This document shows positions 1-9,144 of a stretch of 64,000 bases of DNA, in pieces. The first letter of the stretch is position 1. Every line of letters starts with the position of its first letter. The position numbers and the translations under genes are program-made. Below the pieces are notes generated by a model, which saw only the letters and a program-made list of their open reading frames with translations, ran no database searches and was not told where the DNA came from. Source of the stretch: an uncultured Pirellulaceae bacterium (GTDB lineage: Bacteria; Planctomycetota; Planctomycetia; Pirellulales; Pirellulaceae); the NCBI GenBank assembly GCA_937967505.1, contig CALCJM010000066.1:1-64000 (forward strand), read 5' to 3'.

Positions 1-593
1 TCTGTGCAATAGCCGACAAATTTTTTCGGGGTTGAGTTCACAAAATAGGTGTCGTCAAAGTAGGCGTTGTCCCAATAGTCGGGCGTCTGCCCAACACCAC
101 CACCGCGATGACAGACCACTTGATCAAATCCCCGGTCTTCAGGACGCAGCGGGCAGTTATCGCCCAGATGCCATTTACCAAACATGCCGGTTTTGTAGCC
201 GTTATTCTGGAACAGATTGGCCATCGTGATTTCGGAGGATCGAAGCAGATTGCGGCCCTGAATGGTGTGCCAGACGCCAGTGCGAAGTTTGTTTCGCCCG
301 GTCATCAGCGCCGCGCGCGTCGGGGAGCACGTGGGCGCGACGTGAAAATCGGTCAGTCGCACGGATTGGTGATACAGTTCGTCCAAGCACGGCGTCTTCA
401 GAACCGGGTTACCGTGACAGGCCAAGTCTCCGTAGCCTTGGTCGTCCGACATGATCAGTACGACATTAGGGCGTCTGGCCGGTTTGTTGGTTCGATCCTC
501 TGCAAGTGCCGGTTGTGTTATCAGCAGAACGGTCGCGACCAGCGCGGGCCAATGAGGTAGTGTCAGCAAGCGGATGTGGCTAATGGTCACCAA
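1..593 (-). CDS. Arylsulfatase, N-terminal part (cut by window edge)
   Basis: Type I formylglycine sulfatase, which hydrolyses sulfate esters, in planctomycetes usually on sulfated polysaccharides. After a hydrophobic N-terminus ending near ALAED (a probable signal peptide, so exported) comes [16 protein letters not shown], the metal-binding start of the sulfatase fold. The motif C-S-P-T-R follows, with the cysteine codon at 327-329; this cysteine is the one converted to formylglycine. The reading frame stays open to base 1, so the C-terminal part lies outside the window. The start is TTG at 593 or GTG at 590; no ATG fits. The substrate cannot be told from this fragment, but a sulfotransferase occurs in the polysaccharide locus to the right. 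Confidence 0.9.
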   Translation of the reverse strand, partial: MVTISHIRLLTLPHWPALVATVLLITQPALAEDRTNKPARRPNVVLIMSDDQGYGDLACHGNPVLKTPCLDELYHQSVRLTDFHVAPTCSPTRAALMTGRNKLRTGVWHTIQGRNLLRSSEITMANLFQNNGYKTGMFGKWHLGDNCPLRPEDRGFDQVVCHRGGGVGQTPDYWDNAYFDDTYFVNSTPKKFVGYCT

Positions 594-1056
594 TAATCTC
601 TCGCAACAGGGAGGTGAGAAACAGAACACTGTGTGGAATTTATCGTAGCCTGTTAGACAACGTCTGAGAAGCTCTTGGGTGGATGACTTGGGGGGAGGCG
701 GAAACGTTGAGGCAGAGAGAGTGGAAGAATCAGTTCCGATTCCGGACATTGCACCAAACGTGGCTACGCTCGCCAGAGCGTGGGCGGAGCTCACCTTGGT
801 ACGGCGAGTGTCGCGGGCCTTACATCCGGGATGGTGCTAAATTCCGTTCGTTTTTGCGTTGGAGTCAAATTGTCTGAAAGTTACTTGTGCGACATTTTAG
901 CGGGTGGGACGCCCGGCGGCTTTTCAAAAGCAACTTCTATCGCGACAATAGTATTTCTGGTTTGACAACAATTCTGATGCTCTGCCATCAGGATTTTCAA
1001 AACATCACTTTGTTTTCTTTTATTAACTTCGCGCGAATATACGGATCGTTGAATCA
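594..1056. other. Intergenic stretch between divergent sulfatase and ovoA genes
   Basis: No convincing coding frame. It holds one arm of the family B palindrome (760-787) and an AT-rich stretch just before ovoA that may hold its promoter. A TTGACA at 963-968 has no good -10 box at 16-18 bases, so no promoter is called. Confidence 0.5.
760..787 (-). repeat. Family B palindromic repeat, single arm
   Basis: Contains CGCTCGCCAGAGCG flanked by GTGGCTA and TGGGCGG. It is the reverse complement of the right arm of the two tandem copies at 57841-58131. The partner arm is not present here, so this is a partial copy. Confidence 0.6.
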
Positions 1057-3240
1057 ATGAACACTAATCTTGCCACTGAATCAGCCGCCACCGCCACCGT
1101 TTCCTGTTCGGGAAAGACTGCGTCACTGATCACAAAAATGCCGCTGTTGGATCGCGGGGACGTGGAATCAAAGCGCGCCGAGATCCTTAAGTATTTTCAC
1201 GACTCATTTACGCTGTATGAAAGCCTGTTTGATTGCCTGGCCAGTGATGAAGCCTATTACACGCGCGCAAATCGCCTGCGGCAGCCGTTGATTTTCTACT
1301 ACGGGCATACTTCGGTGTTCTTTATCAACAAACTTAATGTCGCCAACCTGATTGACTATCGAGTCGATGCTAGGTTGGAGTCGATTCTGGCCGTTGGCGT
1401 TGATGAAATGTCATGGGATGACCTGAACGAGGACAGTTATGATTGGCCGACCCCGGCGGAAGTCAGGGCGCATCGTGACGCTACCAGAGAGATTGTGGAT
1501 AAGTTTATTCGTGAATGCGATTTCAGTTTGCCGATCGCCTGGAACAGTCCAATGTGGATTATCCTGATGGGGATTGAGCACGAACGCATTCACCTTGAAA
1601 CATCGTCGATCCTGATCCGGGAACTTCCGCTGGAGCAGGTCAAACCGCATCCTGTTTGGGGCAAGATTTGCAGCGAGAGTGGAAATGCTCCCGAGAATCA
1701 ATTGATTCAGGTTGCCGGTGGGCAAGTCGAAATGGGGAAAGCACGCGCCAACCCGATTTATGGTTGGGACAATGAGTACGGATACGCGGCAGAGGAGGTT
1801 GGTGATTTCAAGGCAGCCAAATTTCTTGTTTCAAATGCCGAGTTTCTTGAGTTTGTCGATGCCGGTGGATACAAGGAAAGCAAATTCTGGAGTGCAGAAG
1901 GATGGAGTTGGCTGGATTTTAGCCAGGCCATTCACCCCGTGTACTGGATCCGTGACGGTAAGAGTTATCGCTACCGGACGATGCTTGAGGAGATCGACAT
2001 GCCGTGGGACTGGCCTGCGGAACTGAACTACCTTGAATGCAAGGCGTTCTGTAACTGGAAGTCGGAGCAAACGGGTAGTCACGTGCGGATGCCGACGGAA
2101 GCCGAGTGGTACCAAATGCGTCAGTCGCTGGACACGGATCAACCGTACTGGGACGCGGCCCCGGGAAACATCAATCTGGAAGACGAAATGTCTCCCTGTC
2201 CTGTCAACCGTCACGCGTTTGCCGGTGGGTTTTACGATTTGATTGGCAATGTGTGGCAGTGGACCGAGACGCCGATTGATGGTTTTGACGGGTTTGAAGT
2301 GCATCCGACCTACGATGATTTTTCCACGCCAACGTTCGATGGCAAGCACAACTTGTTTAAGGGCGGATGTTGGATTTCTACCGGCAATTATGCCATCAAA
2401 GACGCCCGATACGCTTTCCGCCGACACTTTTTTCAGTATTCGGGATTACGGTACATCGAAGCCGGACCGCTGCCGACGGTGGAGGTCAACGCGTATGAAA
2501 CCGACCTGATGGTGGCGCGTTATATCGAGTTTCACTACGGCCAGGAAATTGCCGATTTGGGGGTTAAGAATTTTCCGGTGGCGTGCGTGCAACGCATTGC
2601 CGAACAACTGGACGGTCGCAAGACCCAGCGCGCGTTGGACGTTGGCTGTGCTGCCGGTCGATCAGCGTTCGAACTGGCGGCCCATTTTGATCATGTGGAT
2701 GCGGTCGATTTCTCGGTCAGGTTGATCGAGGCCCCGTCAGCGCTACAAAGTACCGGGCGGCAGCGCTATGTGTGTCCCGATGAGGGAGCGCTGAAAAGCT
2801 ACCGCGAGGTGCTGTTAAAGGATTTCCCCGGCTACGATCAGGTGAAAGACAAGATTGCATTTATGCAAGGAGACGCGTGCAACCTTCCGGAAAAATACTC
2901 CGACTATGATCTGGTATTTGGCGGCAATCTGATTGATCGTTTATACGATCCAAAAGCGTTTCTGGACTTGATCAAGAACCGCATCAATCCCGGCGGATTG
3001 TTGGTGTTGGCATCACCGTACACATGGTTGACAGAATACACGGCCCGCGACAAGTGGTTGGGTGGTTTCAAAGCCGCGACAGGCGAGAGCTTCACAACAT
3101 TGGAAGGGATGACTCAGGCATTAGCGCCGGGATTTTCCCTGCTTAAACCGGCGGAGGATATTCCCTTTATGATTCGGGAGACGGCCCGCAAATTTCAGTA
3201 TGGCGTTTCGGAATTGACGTTTTGGGAAAAGAAGCGATAG
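1057..3240 (+). CDS. ovoA: OvoA: 5-histidylcysteine sulfoxide synthase fused to 4-mercaptohistidine N-methyltransferase
   Basis: Ovothiol biosynthesis enzyme. The iron centre of OvoA joins cysteine to C5 of histidine with oxidation to the sulfoxide; the C-terminal domain methylates the imidazole after C-S cleavage. The N-terminal DinB-like part carries the iron-binding HX3HXE triad (H175, H179, E181 in EHERIHLE). A formylglycine-generating-enzyme-like domain follows (about residues 210-450, with GNVWQWTE and GGCWISTGN). From about residue 510 comes a class I SAM methyltransferase (LDVGCAAGR). The length of 727 residues matches two-domain OvoA. The C-S lyase OvoB is not in the window. The gene heads a same-strand set with an ATP-grasp ligase and a MATE exporter, which suggests that ovothiol is modified or exported. 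Confidence 0.93.
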   Translation: MNTNLATESAATATVSCSGKTASLITKMPLLDRGDVESKRAEILKYFHDSFTLYESLFDCLASDEAYYTRANRLRQPLIFYYGHTSVFFINKLNVANLIDYRVDARLESILAVGVDEMSWDDLNEDSYDWPTPAEVRAHRDATREIVDKFIRECDFSLPIAWNSPMWIILMGIEHERIHLETSSILIRELPLEQVKPHPVWGKICSESGNAPENQLIQVAGGQVEMGKARANPIYGWDNEYGYAAEEVGDFKAAKFLVSNAEFLEFVDAGGYKESKFWSAEGWSWLDFSQAIHPVYWIRDGKSYRYRTMLEEIDMPWDWPAELNYLECKAFCNWKSEQTGSHVRMPTEAEWYQMRQSLDTDQPYWDAAPGNINLEDEMSPCPVNRHAFAGGFYDLIGNVWQWTETPIDGFDGFEVHPTYDDFSTPTFDGKHNLFKGGCWISTGNYAIKDARYAFRRHFFQYSGLRYIEAGPLPTVEVNAYETDLMVARYIEFHYGQEIADLGVKNFPVACVQRIAEQLDGRKTQRALDVGCAAGRSAFELAAHFDHVDAVDFSVRLIEAPSALQSTGRQRYVCPDEGALKSYREVLLKDFPGYDQVKDKIAFMQGDACNLPEKYSDYDLVFGGNLIDRLYDPKAFLDLIKNRINPGGLLVLASPYTWLTEYTARDKWLGGFKAATGESFTTLEGMTQALAPGFSLLKPAEDIPFMIRETARKFQYGVSELTFWEKKR

Positions 3241-3407
3241 AAGCCCCGTGCGTTGGTCATTGGTGACCATTCACCAGCAAGCCCCGTTAACGGATGGATT
3301 AACAGAGGGGATTAACAGGGATTTGACCGTCACCCATTGTTATCAGGAACTGACAGACAACCTTGCAAAACGATCACCACTCCACCGAACCGCCGTGTCC
3401 TGAACTA

Positions 3408-4574
3408 ATGCAAGGAGTGAACTTTCTTTCGGAACTTTATGCGCTAGATGCATTGGATGCGTCTGGATGCTGCCTGTTGGCAGAATATCCTTCGTCCAAT
3501 AGTGGTGAAACATGTTTTCAAAACACGACGCGCTTTCTGATTCACGATCCGTTCCCGCCACCGGCGCGGGAGCTGATGAAAGTGCTGGGGCCGCATCACC
3601 TTATGTGCGGGTGGGGACAGGCGGTGCCCGTCGCTTCCGAGATTGCCCCACCGGCGGAACTGACACAGCACTGGGCCAGAATGTTGGGGGAACAATCGAT
3701 CCCGCGGTGGACCGCGCCGCAACATCAAACGGCACCTTATATCACGTTGTTTCCACATGAGAGCGTGCCTCCGGAGAGACAGATTATTGACCCTGTGGTC
3801 AACTATGAATTGCATTCCAAGCAAGTGATCGAAAAGATTGCCTGTCCGCAAGCAGAGGTGCTCGACGGCGTCTCGATTCCCTGTGTGGTAAAACTCACGC
3901 ATGGATATGCAGGGCTGGGCAATTTTATGATTCGCAGTCATGCCGACAAATCCGCGATGCAGGCTCAGCTAAAACAGAACTGGCCCGCTGCGAAGGTCGT
4001 CGTAAATTCAATGATTGAGAATATTGTCGGCGACTACGGAGTCCAGTTTTACTTACGTTCGGATGGAACAACAATCTGGTTGGGGGTGACGGAGCAGAAC
4101 TTTAATCAGCAACAACGCTGGTGCGGTGGCGTGTACCGATCCACCCTGCAAAAAACACTGTTGGATCCAATGTTGCCGTTTGTTCAGGCGACAGCCGCGC
4201 ACCTTGGACGGCAGGGGTATCACGGCGTGGTCGGCATCGACGTGTTGCAGACCGGAGACGGCAGCTGTTTTTTGGTCGATGTGAATCCAAGGCTGACGGG
4301 AATATCGCCGTTTCTAATGGCGTCACGCATGTTCGATCGGGAGGATGGCATGACCGAGGGGGTCTATCGTGCCAGTTGCCGGTATGCCGGCAGCCTGACG
4401 CAGTTGATCGAAGCCGCCGAAAAGACCCGCGAGCAACGTGGCGTAAAAGTTCTGGTGTTGAGCGCCTCTCAGGCGGTGGCGGAGAACGGAGCTGCGACTA
4501 CAATTTGCCACCTTTCGGCATCGGCTGGCGAGAGCACCGACTGCCACCTTACGCTTGATAAAATCTGTGGCTAA
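3408..4574 (+). CDS. ATP-grasp ligase linked to ovoA
   Basis: Predicted ATP-dependent carboxylate-amine or carboxylate-thiol ligase of about 388 residues. The ATP-grasp core is visible: a nucleotide-binding lysine and glycine-rich loop in VVKLTHGYAGLGNF, and near the C-terminal third GIDVLQTGDG followed by VDVNPRLTGI, whose acidic and Asn residues bind Mg-ATP. The N-terminal 150 residues are not recognised. The start is uncertain: ATG at 3408 is used, but TTG at 3363 is in frame and would add 15 residues; neither has a clear ribosome site. It lies 167 bases after ovoA and 9 bases before the MATE gene. I infer, without direct evidence, that it adds an amino acid or peptide to ovothiol or its precursor. 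Confidence 0.75.
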   Translation: MQGVNFLSELYALDALDASGCCLLAEYPSSNSGETCFQNTTRFLIHDPFPPPARELMKVLGPHHLMCGWGQAVPVASEIAPPAELTQHWARMLGEQSIPRWTAPQHQTAPYITLFPHESVPPERQIIDPVVNYELHSKQVIEKIACPQAEVLDGVSIPCVVKLTHGYAGLGNFMIRSHADKSAMQAQLKQNWPAAKVVVNSMIENIVGDYGVQFYLRSDGTTIWLGVTEQNFNQQQRWCGGVYRSTLQKTLLDPMLPFVQATAAHLGRQGYHGVVGIDVLQTGDGSCFLVDVNPRLTGISPFLMASRMFDREDGMTEGVYRASCRYAGSLTQLIEAAEKTREQRGVKVLVLSASQAVAENGAATTICHLSASAGESTDCHLTLDKICG

Positions 4575-4583
4575 GACTGTTCG

Positions 4584-5945
4584 TTGAAATCGCAAGACCT
4601 GACAACTGGATCGATCGTCAAACACGTGCGAGATTTGGCGTTGCCGTCGAGCATCGGGATGTTTTTCCAGACGATGTACAACGTCGTTGACTCGTTCTAC
4701 GCAGGAAAGATCTCAACGCAAGCGCTTGCTGCGTTGGGGCTTAGTTTTCCTGTTTTCCTACTAATCATCGCTGTCAGCGGCGGTCTTTCGCGCGGATCAT
4801 CGGCACTGATTGCCAATGCTATCGGAGCCGGTGACCGGGAGAGGCAGCGACGGTTTATTGCTCAGGCGCTGTCCGCCGGCGTGTTGGTGTCGGTCACGAT
4901 TACGGTGCTGGGATTGTTCGTCTGTCGCCCCGTATTTCGGACGCTGGGTGCGGAGGGCGATTATCTTGAATTGTCGATGGCGTACATGGTGCCCGTATTT
5001 TTGGGGTCTACTTTCTTTGTCGTCAACAATCTGTGTAACGCGATTTTGGTGGCTGCCGGGGACAGCAAGACGTTTGGGAAAATTCTTGTGGCCGGTTTTC
5101 TGTTGAATCTGCTCCTTGATCCATGGTTTCTGTACGGCGGGCTGGGTGTGCCAGCGATGGGCATTGCCGGGATTGCCTGGGCGACGGTTCTGATCCAGTT
5201 CATTGGAGCGGCGCTGATGGTGACGGCGGTGCTGCGACGCGGATTCGCGGAATTCGGGAATTGGCGAAGCTTTGTGCCTGATGTGAAAGTATACGTAGAG
5301 ATCGCTGCTCAGGCGTTGCCTGCCATGTTCAATATTATGCAGGTGGCGATCAGTTTTTTCGTGATCACCTTTTTTCTCGAGTCATACGGTGATGCGGCGG
5401 TGGCTGCGTTTGGAGTAACAACACGTATCGAGCAAATCGTTTTGTTGCCGACACTGGGGTTGTCGGCGGCGATCATGGCAATGGTCGGACAGAACAACGG
5501 GGCGGGCCGGACCGATCGCATCGTGGAAACCATGAGGGTCAGCATCGGTGTAGGGTTGGCGATCAACCTGACGATTTCGGGGCTGATGTTTTTGTTCGCG
5601 CGGCAGATGATGGCCGTGTTCACCAGTGACCCGGAGGTGATAAAAATTGGGGTCAACTGTCTGGCGGTGATTATGCCAATTCAGTGGTCATATATCATGA
5701 CATCGGTGCATTTGGCGATGCTACAGGCGATCAAACGACCGATGTATGGGTTCTTCGAGTCGATGTTTCGGAAGGTGGTGTTACCGGTACCATTGTTCGC
5801 GCTGTTCGTGTGGTCGTGGCAGATGCCAATCGAGTGGATGTGGTATGCGGTAGCGGTGACAAATGTCATGATGACCGTCGTCACTGTGTTTTGGGCGCAA
5901 CGCGTGCTAAGGCTGTTGCGGGGGGGAAGTTCTGCCACCGGTTAG
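4584..5945 (+). CDS. MATE family efflux transporter
   Basis: Inner-membrane multidrug and toxic-compound extrusion antiporter of 453 residues, within the usual size for 12 membrane segments. The N-terminal LALPSSIGMFFQTMYNVVDS is the characteristic first-helix signature, and a second homologous half starts near residue 235 (AAQALPAMFNIMQ). The start is a TTG at 4584; the next in-frame ATG would remove the first helix. The 9-base gap to the ATP-grasp gene implies co-transcription and a shared substrate, possibly an ovothiol derivative. Alternatives are a Na+-coupled drug pump with accidental linkage. Confidence 0.88.
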   Translation: MKSQDLTTGSIVKHVRDLALPSSIGMFFQTMYNVVDSFYAGKISTQALAALGLSFPVFLLIIAVSGGLSRGSSALIANAIGAGDRERQRRFIAQALSAGVLVSVTITVLGLFVCRPVFRTLGAEGDYLELSMAYMVPVFLGSTFFVVNNLCNAILVAAGDSKTFGKILVAGFLLNLLLDPWFLYGGLGVPAMGIAGIAWATVLIQFIGAALMVTAVLRRGFAEFGNWRSFVPDVKVYVEIAAQALPAMFNIMQVAISFFVITFFLESYGDAAVAAFGVTTRIEQIVLLPTLGLSAAIMAMVGQNNGAGRTDRIVETMRVSIGVGLAINLTISGLMFLFARQMMAVFTSDPEVIKIGVNCLAVIMPIQWSYIMTSVHLAMLQAIKRPMYGFFESMFRKVVLPVPLFALFVWSWQMPIEWMWYAVAVTNVMMTVVTVFWAQRVLRLLRGGSSATG

Positions 5946-6051
5946 GATGTGGCTCATGTCACTTCCCGGGGCGCATCCTTTCATGTGCGTACTTCCGGTC
6001 ACCGTGGGGCAAGTCATGAAAGCATCCCACAACGAAGTGTGTAAGAAGCCT

Positions 6052-6140
6052 TGCCGCCAGAGCGTGGGTGGGCTTGTGGGCGGTTGGCCAGCTGGAGCAC
6101 CGTCGTCTCTGGTGCTCCACCGTCTGGCGACGGTAGCTAC
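6052..6140 (-). repeat. Family B palindromic repeat, full-length copy
   Basis: Read on the minus strand, the left arm contains GTAGCTACCGTCGCCAGACG, identical to the second tandem copy at 57987, and a shortened right arm (CCCACGCTCTGGCGG) lies at 6054-6068. Between the arms is a separate perfect 9-bp stem, TGGAGCACC/GGTGCTCCA (6093-6101 with 6111-6119). Confidence 0.65.
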
Positions 6141-6147
6141 GTTTTTT
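6119..6147 (+). terminator. Possible intrinsic terminator after the MATE gene
   Basis: The stem CCGTC-TGGC-GACGG is followed after 8 bases by a run of seven T (6141-6147). It sits between the convergent MATE and radical SAM genes and overlaps the family B repeat. The gap between stem and T-run is longer than usual, so this is tentative. Confidence 0.3.
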
Positions 6148-6149
6148 TG

Positions 6150-7517
6150 CTACGCCGCTTTGGTCTCTTTGGCTGTGCTTATACCGGGCAGAAATCGATT
6201 TAACTGCGGCCACAGCAGTCGACCGTTCTCCTGAAAGTACCGCGACCGGAAATAAAATTTGGAGAAACACGCGCTGTGCAATTTCTGCACCTGCCTAGAA
6301 GTCAGATTCTTGTACTTTAGCACCGGCTGATAGACCGAGTATTTGCTGTGATCAAAATCCGCAATTTGATCTTTGACCTCGTTGTAAAACTGGGTGCCGG
6401 GGTAGGGAGTGACGATATTAAAATTGGCAAATGTCGGGTTGACCTTGCGGGCGTAGTTCAGCACCTCGAAAATGCTCTGCTGCGTGTCATTGGGGAACCC
6501 CACCATAAACCCGGCAACCGTCCGGATGCCCAACTGTCGACAGGTTGCAATGAATTCGCGCTGCCGATCGTCCTTGATCGCAACGCGATCGTACTTTTTC
6601 AATGTCACTTCATCCGGAGTCTCGATCCCGATCGTGATACTGGTCAGCCCGACCTTGCGAAGGGCTTCAAGCGTTTCCGCTTTCATAATGTCCACGCGCG
6701 TTTCGATGGAGAACTGGATGCGTTTGGATAGACCGCCAATCTTTTCCGCCAGTTCCAATGCTTTTTTTCGATTGAGGCCAAACAGCGGATCGCGAAACTT
6801 GAAGGACTCAAAACCGTACCGGTCGATGCCATGCTGCATCTCCGCCGCGACCAGTTCCGGGTTGCGAAAGCGCGTTTTACTTTCGATCATGATGTACGGG
6901 CAGTAATTGCATTTGAAGGTGCAACCGCGTGACTGCTGAATCAACGCGGTCGGAAACCGCCAAAAGTCATACATGATCCGGAAGTCCTTGTAACGGAACA
7001 AAGACCAATCCGGCATCGGCAGCGTGTCCAAGTCTGCCACCACTCCTACGTCAATGGTATTCTCGGTGGTGGCCAGCACCTCATCAAGTCGATGTAGCAA
7101 CTGCTCGGGTTCGCCCCTGACCACCACCACATTTGCACCAGCAAACGCAGCGCTGATCTGCTCGGTCATTCCAAAGGCAACCTGGCCCACGACCAGTATT
7201 TTTGACTCCGGCGAAGATTCAACAATCTTTTGGATCGTCGTCATTTCATCATCCAGCGTCAGCAACGCCGGATTAAAAATGTAAACGTCGGCAGGCACGA
7301 TTGCATCAAGACTGTAGCAAACCGAATGGCCTAACTGCTTGAGGATCGCAACTAGATAGGCAAAATTCAACGCGGTCGGTCGATAGTCACGCAAGTACAT
7401 TCGGCGAATGAAATTCGCTCGTAGGCTGCCGGATTTTTGCGGCATTCCGACCCCCATGCCGCCGGCAAAATCCTTTTGCACATTGCTGCGACGGGTATCC
7501 CAAAGACAGACTTTCAT
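6150..7517 (-). CDS. B12-binding-domain radical SAM protein
   Basis: Radical SAM enzyme of 455 residues. The N-terminal 130 residues resemble a cobalamin-binding Rossmann-like domain (AVFLxxxGH-type layout: YLVAILKQLGHSV, ADVYIFNPA). The 4Fe-4S cluster cysteines are in SRGCTFKCNYCPY (CX3CX2C). A TIM-barrel follows with IGIETPDE and TVAGFMVGFP, typical of B12 radical SAM methylases and cyclases. The start is taken at ATG 7517 (MKVCLWDTRR), because an extension to 7676 would overlap the end of the upstream glycosyltransferase in another frame. The 25-base gap to that gene suggests an operon and a shared glycolipid or polyprenyl product. The exact reaction is unknown. Confidence 0.85.
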   Translation of the reverse strand: MKVCLWDTRRSNVQKDFAGGMGVGMPQKSGSLRANFIRRMYLRDYRPTALNFAYLVAILKQLGHSVCYSLDAIVPADVYIFNPALLTLDDEMTTIQKIVESSPESKILVVGQVAFGMTEQISAAFAGANVVVVRGEPEQLLHRLDEVLATTENTIDVGVVADLDTLPMPDWSLFRYKDFRIMYDFWRFPTALIQQSRGCTFKCNYCPYIMIESKTRFRNPELVAAEMQHGIDRYGFESFKFRDPLFGLNRKKALELAEKIGGLSKRIQFSIETRVDIMKAETLEALRKVGLTSITIGIETPDEVTLKKYDRVAIKDDRQREFIATCRQLGIRTVAGFMVGFPNDTQQSIFEVLNYARKVNPTFANFNIVTPYPGTQFYNEVKDQIADFDHSKYSVYQPVLKYKNLTSRQVQKLHSACFSKFYFRSRYFQENGRLLWPQLNRFLPGISTAKETKAA

Positions 7518-7542
7518 ATTTTCAACTTTAGCGGTGCGCGTT

Positions 7543-9144
7543 TTAAAAGGTGGTGGTTGGACCAGGGGCACTGACCGAAGGCATGTCGGTTTTCGGCACT
7601 TCGGTAGTTTTGTTAAAATGCGGTGCGCGAATGATTGGGCCATCACCAAGTTGGGCATCACCAAGTTGGGCATCAACGTGACCCTTGGGATCGTTCAGCA
7701 TCCTGCCAATACTGTCAACAGCTGTCGCTCCATCATTCACGGCCGCCGGAATTGCGGAAGCGGTCTTGGTGGTGGCATGAGCGGAATCGAGCAGTCCGCT
7801 GGACGTGTGGTTGGAACCGCTTGATTGATCTGCCGGCATGGCATGATCTGGTGAATCGGGGCGATCTGCGGCTCGCTGGGGAGCGGGAGCTTCCTGAGTG
7901 TTTACGGGCCACGGTCCTTCCGGAAGTGCGCGCCCAACGAGAACCACTCGTCCACCACGTCCGACAAAATACTTGACGCCTCTCCACACGATAGTGTTTC
8001 CCACCGTCGACATGATCAGCATCACATTGGTCACCAGCGCGGTCAGTGGACCGGCAAACAGGTCAAACTTTTTTGCGCGACGGTAGCTTCGCCACTGCGG
8101 ACAATTACTACGGCCGATGTTTTGTCGAATCGCAGCGCGGGCAACGCCCATCAAATAAAGGCCAGCCGAGGACGCCAACGCCCACTGACCCCAGGCTGCT
8201 CCCCCGGAGATCCCCACAATGCCTGCAATCATCGAGCCCCAGAAACCAACGGTTGCGATGGTGGTGATCACCAATGAGACAAGCCAGTAGAACGGTGCAT
8301 AGCGACGTCCGATCAGTAACTGTCGGCGGAGGAATTCGGTTAGTGAGGCCCAGGTGAATTCAACGGCTGTGGTGCAAACACACTGTGGTTCGAATTCAAC
8401 ATCCAGATTTGCCGTGGCGATCGCGCGGGTGGCCACCAGATCGTCGCTCAACGCTCCCGACCATGCTTCACGGACGCCAACAGCGTCGAAGATCCGTCGG
8501 TGGATCGCCCACGACCCACCCCACACGAGGTAGTGTTTTCCGCGACCGAGAAACGACGCCAGCGCGTTATTGATCGTGCACCCCAACAGCGTCGGCAATT
8601 TTTTGTTTTTGGGCACCATCCAACGGTAGCCGGTTCGCGCTCCCAGCCCCTCACGGCCGACACTGTTGACCAACCACCGCAGCCACGTTCTTTTGGGGCT
8701 GGCATCTGAATCGGCAAACACCAAGACATCGACCTCTTTGGAAAGGTCAGCCGTGGCACAACGCAGGTTGTGGACCTTCTGGCCACATTGTTCGGTGCGA
8801 CCGGCAATCACCAAACGCGACCGCACGCAGCGATTCTCTTTTTGAATGTTGCGAATCAATTGGACCGAAGAATCGTCAGTACGTTCAACGACAAAGGTGA
8901 CCTCGTAGTTCGGGTGATCCTGCTGCATGAATGCGGTGAGATTCTCGCGCAACTGATGTTCCATTCCCTTGCACGGAATAATGATGTTGGCGCGGGCGTA
9001 GGTATGAGCCAGCGGAGCAGGCTTCTTCCGGTGGACTTTCCAGAAGCGGTGGTTTTCAGCAATCAACGCTAGGAAGGCGATGGAATAAATCCACGCTCCA
9101 ACAGCACAACCAATGCCAGCGATAATTAAAGAAGTGGACAACAT
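7543..9144 (-). CDS. Membrane glycosyltransferase, GT2/GT21 (ceramide glucosyltransferase-like)
   Basis: A 533-residue integral-membrane glycosyltransferase. A membrane segment at the N-terminus (about residues 5-27) is followed by a GT-A fold: IIIPCKGMEHQLRENL, the DXD-type ADSDAS, and LSDDLVATRA. The (Q/R)XXRW-like element is RRQLLIGRRYAPF. Two to three C-terminal membrane helices follow (about 285-330 and 365-390). This layout matches lipid-acceptor enzymes of the GT21 type. The last 130 residues are a Pro/Ala/Asp-rich, probably disordered tail with an in-frame 15-base duplication (QLGDA twice; 7641-7670). It is followed closely by the radical SAM gene, so both may act on one glycolipid. 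Confidence 0.82.
   Translation of the reverse strand: MLSTSLIIAGIGCAVGAWIYSIAFLALIAENHRFWKVHRKKPAPLAHTYARANIIIPCKGMEHQLRENLTAFMQQDHPNYEVTFVVERTDDSSVQLIRNIQKENRCVRSRLVIAGRTEQCGQKVHNLRCATADLSKEVDVLVFADSDASPKRTWLRWLVNSVGREGLGARTGYRWMVPKNKKLPTLLGCTINNALASFLGRGKHYLVWGGSWAIHRRIFDAVGVREAWSGALSDDLVATRAIATANLDVEFEPQCVCTTAVEFTWASLTEFLRRQLLIGRRYAPFYWLVSLVITTIATVGFWGSMIAGIVGISGGAAWGQWALASSAGLYLMGVARAAIRQNIGRSNCPQWRSYRRAKKFDLFAGPLTALVTNVMLIMSTVGNTIVWRGVKYFVGRGGRVVLVGRALPEGPWPVNTQEAPAPQRAADRPDSPDHAMPADQSSGSNHTSSGLLDSAHATTKTASAIPAAVNDGATAVDSIGRMLNDPKGHVDAQLGDAQLGDGPIIRAPHFNKTTEVPKTDMPSVSAPGPTTTF
7641..7670. repeat. Two-copy 15-base tandem repeat inside the glycosyltransferase tail
   Basis: CATCACCAAGTTGGG occurs twice in a row (7641-7655 and 7656-7670). 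In the minus-strand frame it encodes a duplicated QLGDA pentapeptide. Confidence 0.85.

Noticed and set aside
963-991. TTGACA at 963 as the ovoA promoter
   Set aside because: The sequence 16-18 bases downstream (around CCATCA) does not resemble a -10 box.
1831-2427. 198-residue minus-strand frame inside ovoA
   Set aside because: Opposite to a complete, well-supported ovoA; Arg/Val/Pro-rich shadow sequence.
7518-7676. Extended N-terminus for the radical SAM protein
   Set aside because: The extra 53 residues overlap the glycosyltransferase coding end in another frame and have the repetitive MPNLVMPNLVM start caused by the 15-base duplication.
6150-9144. Naming the glycosyltransferase and radical SAM pair HpnI and HpnJ
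   Set aside because: The gene order is suggestive, but the radical SAM N-terminus does not look like HpnJ and no hopanoid gene is nearby.
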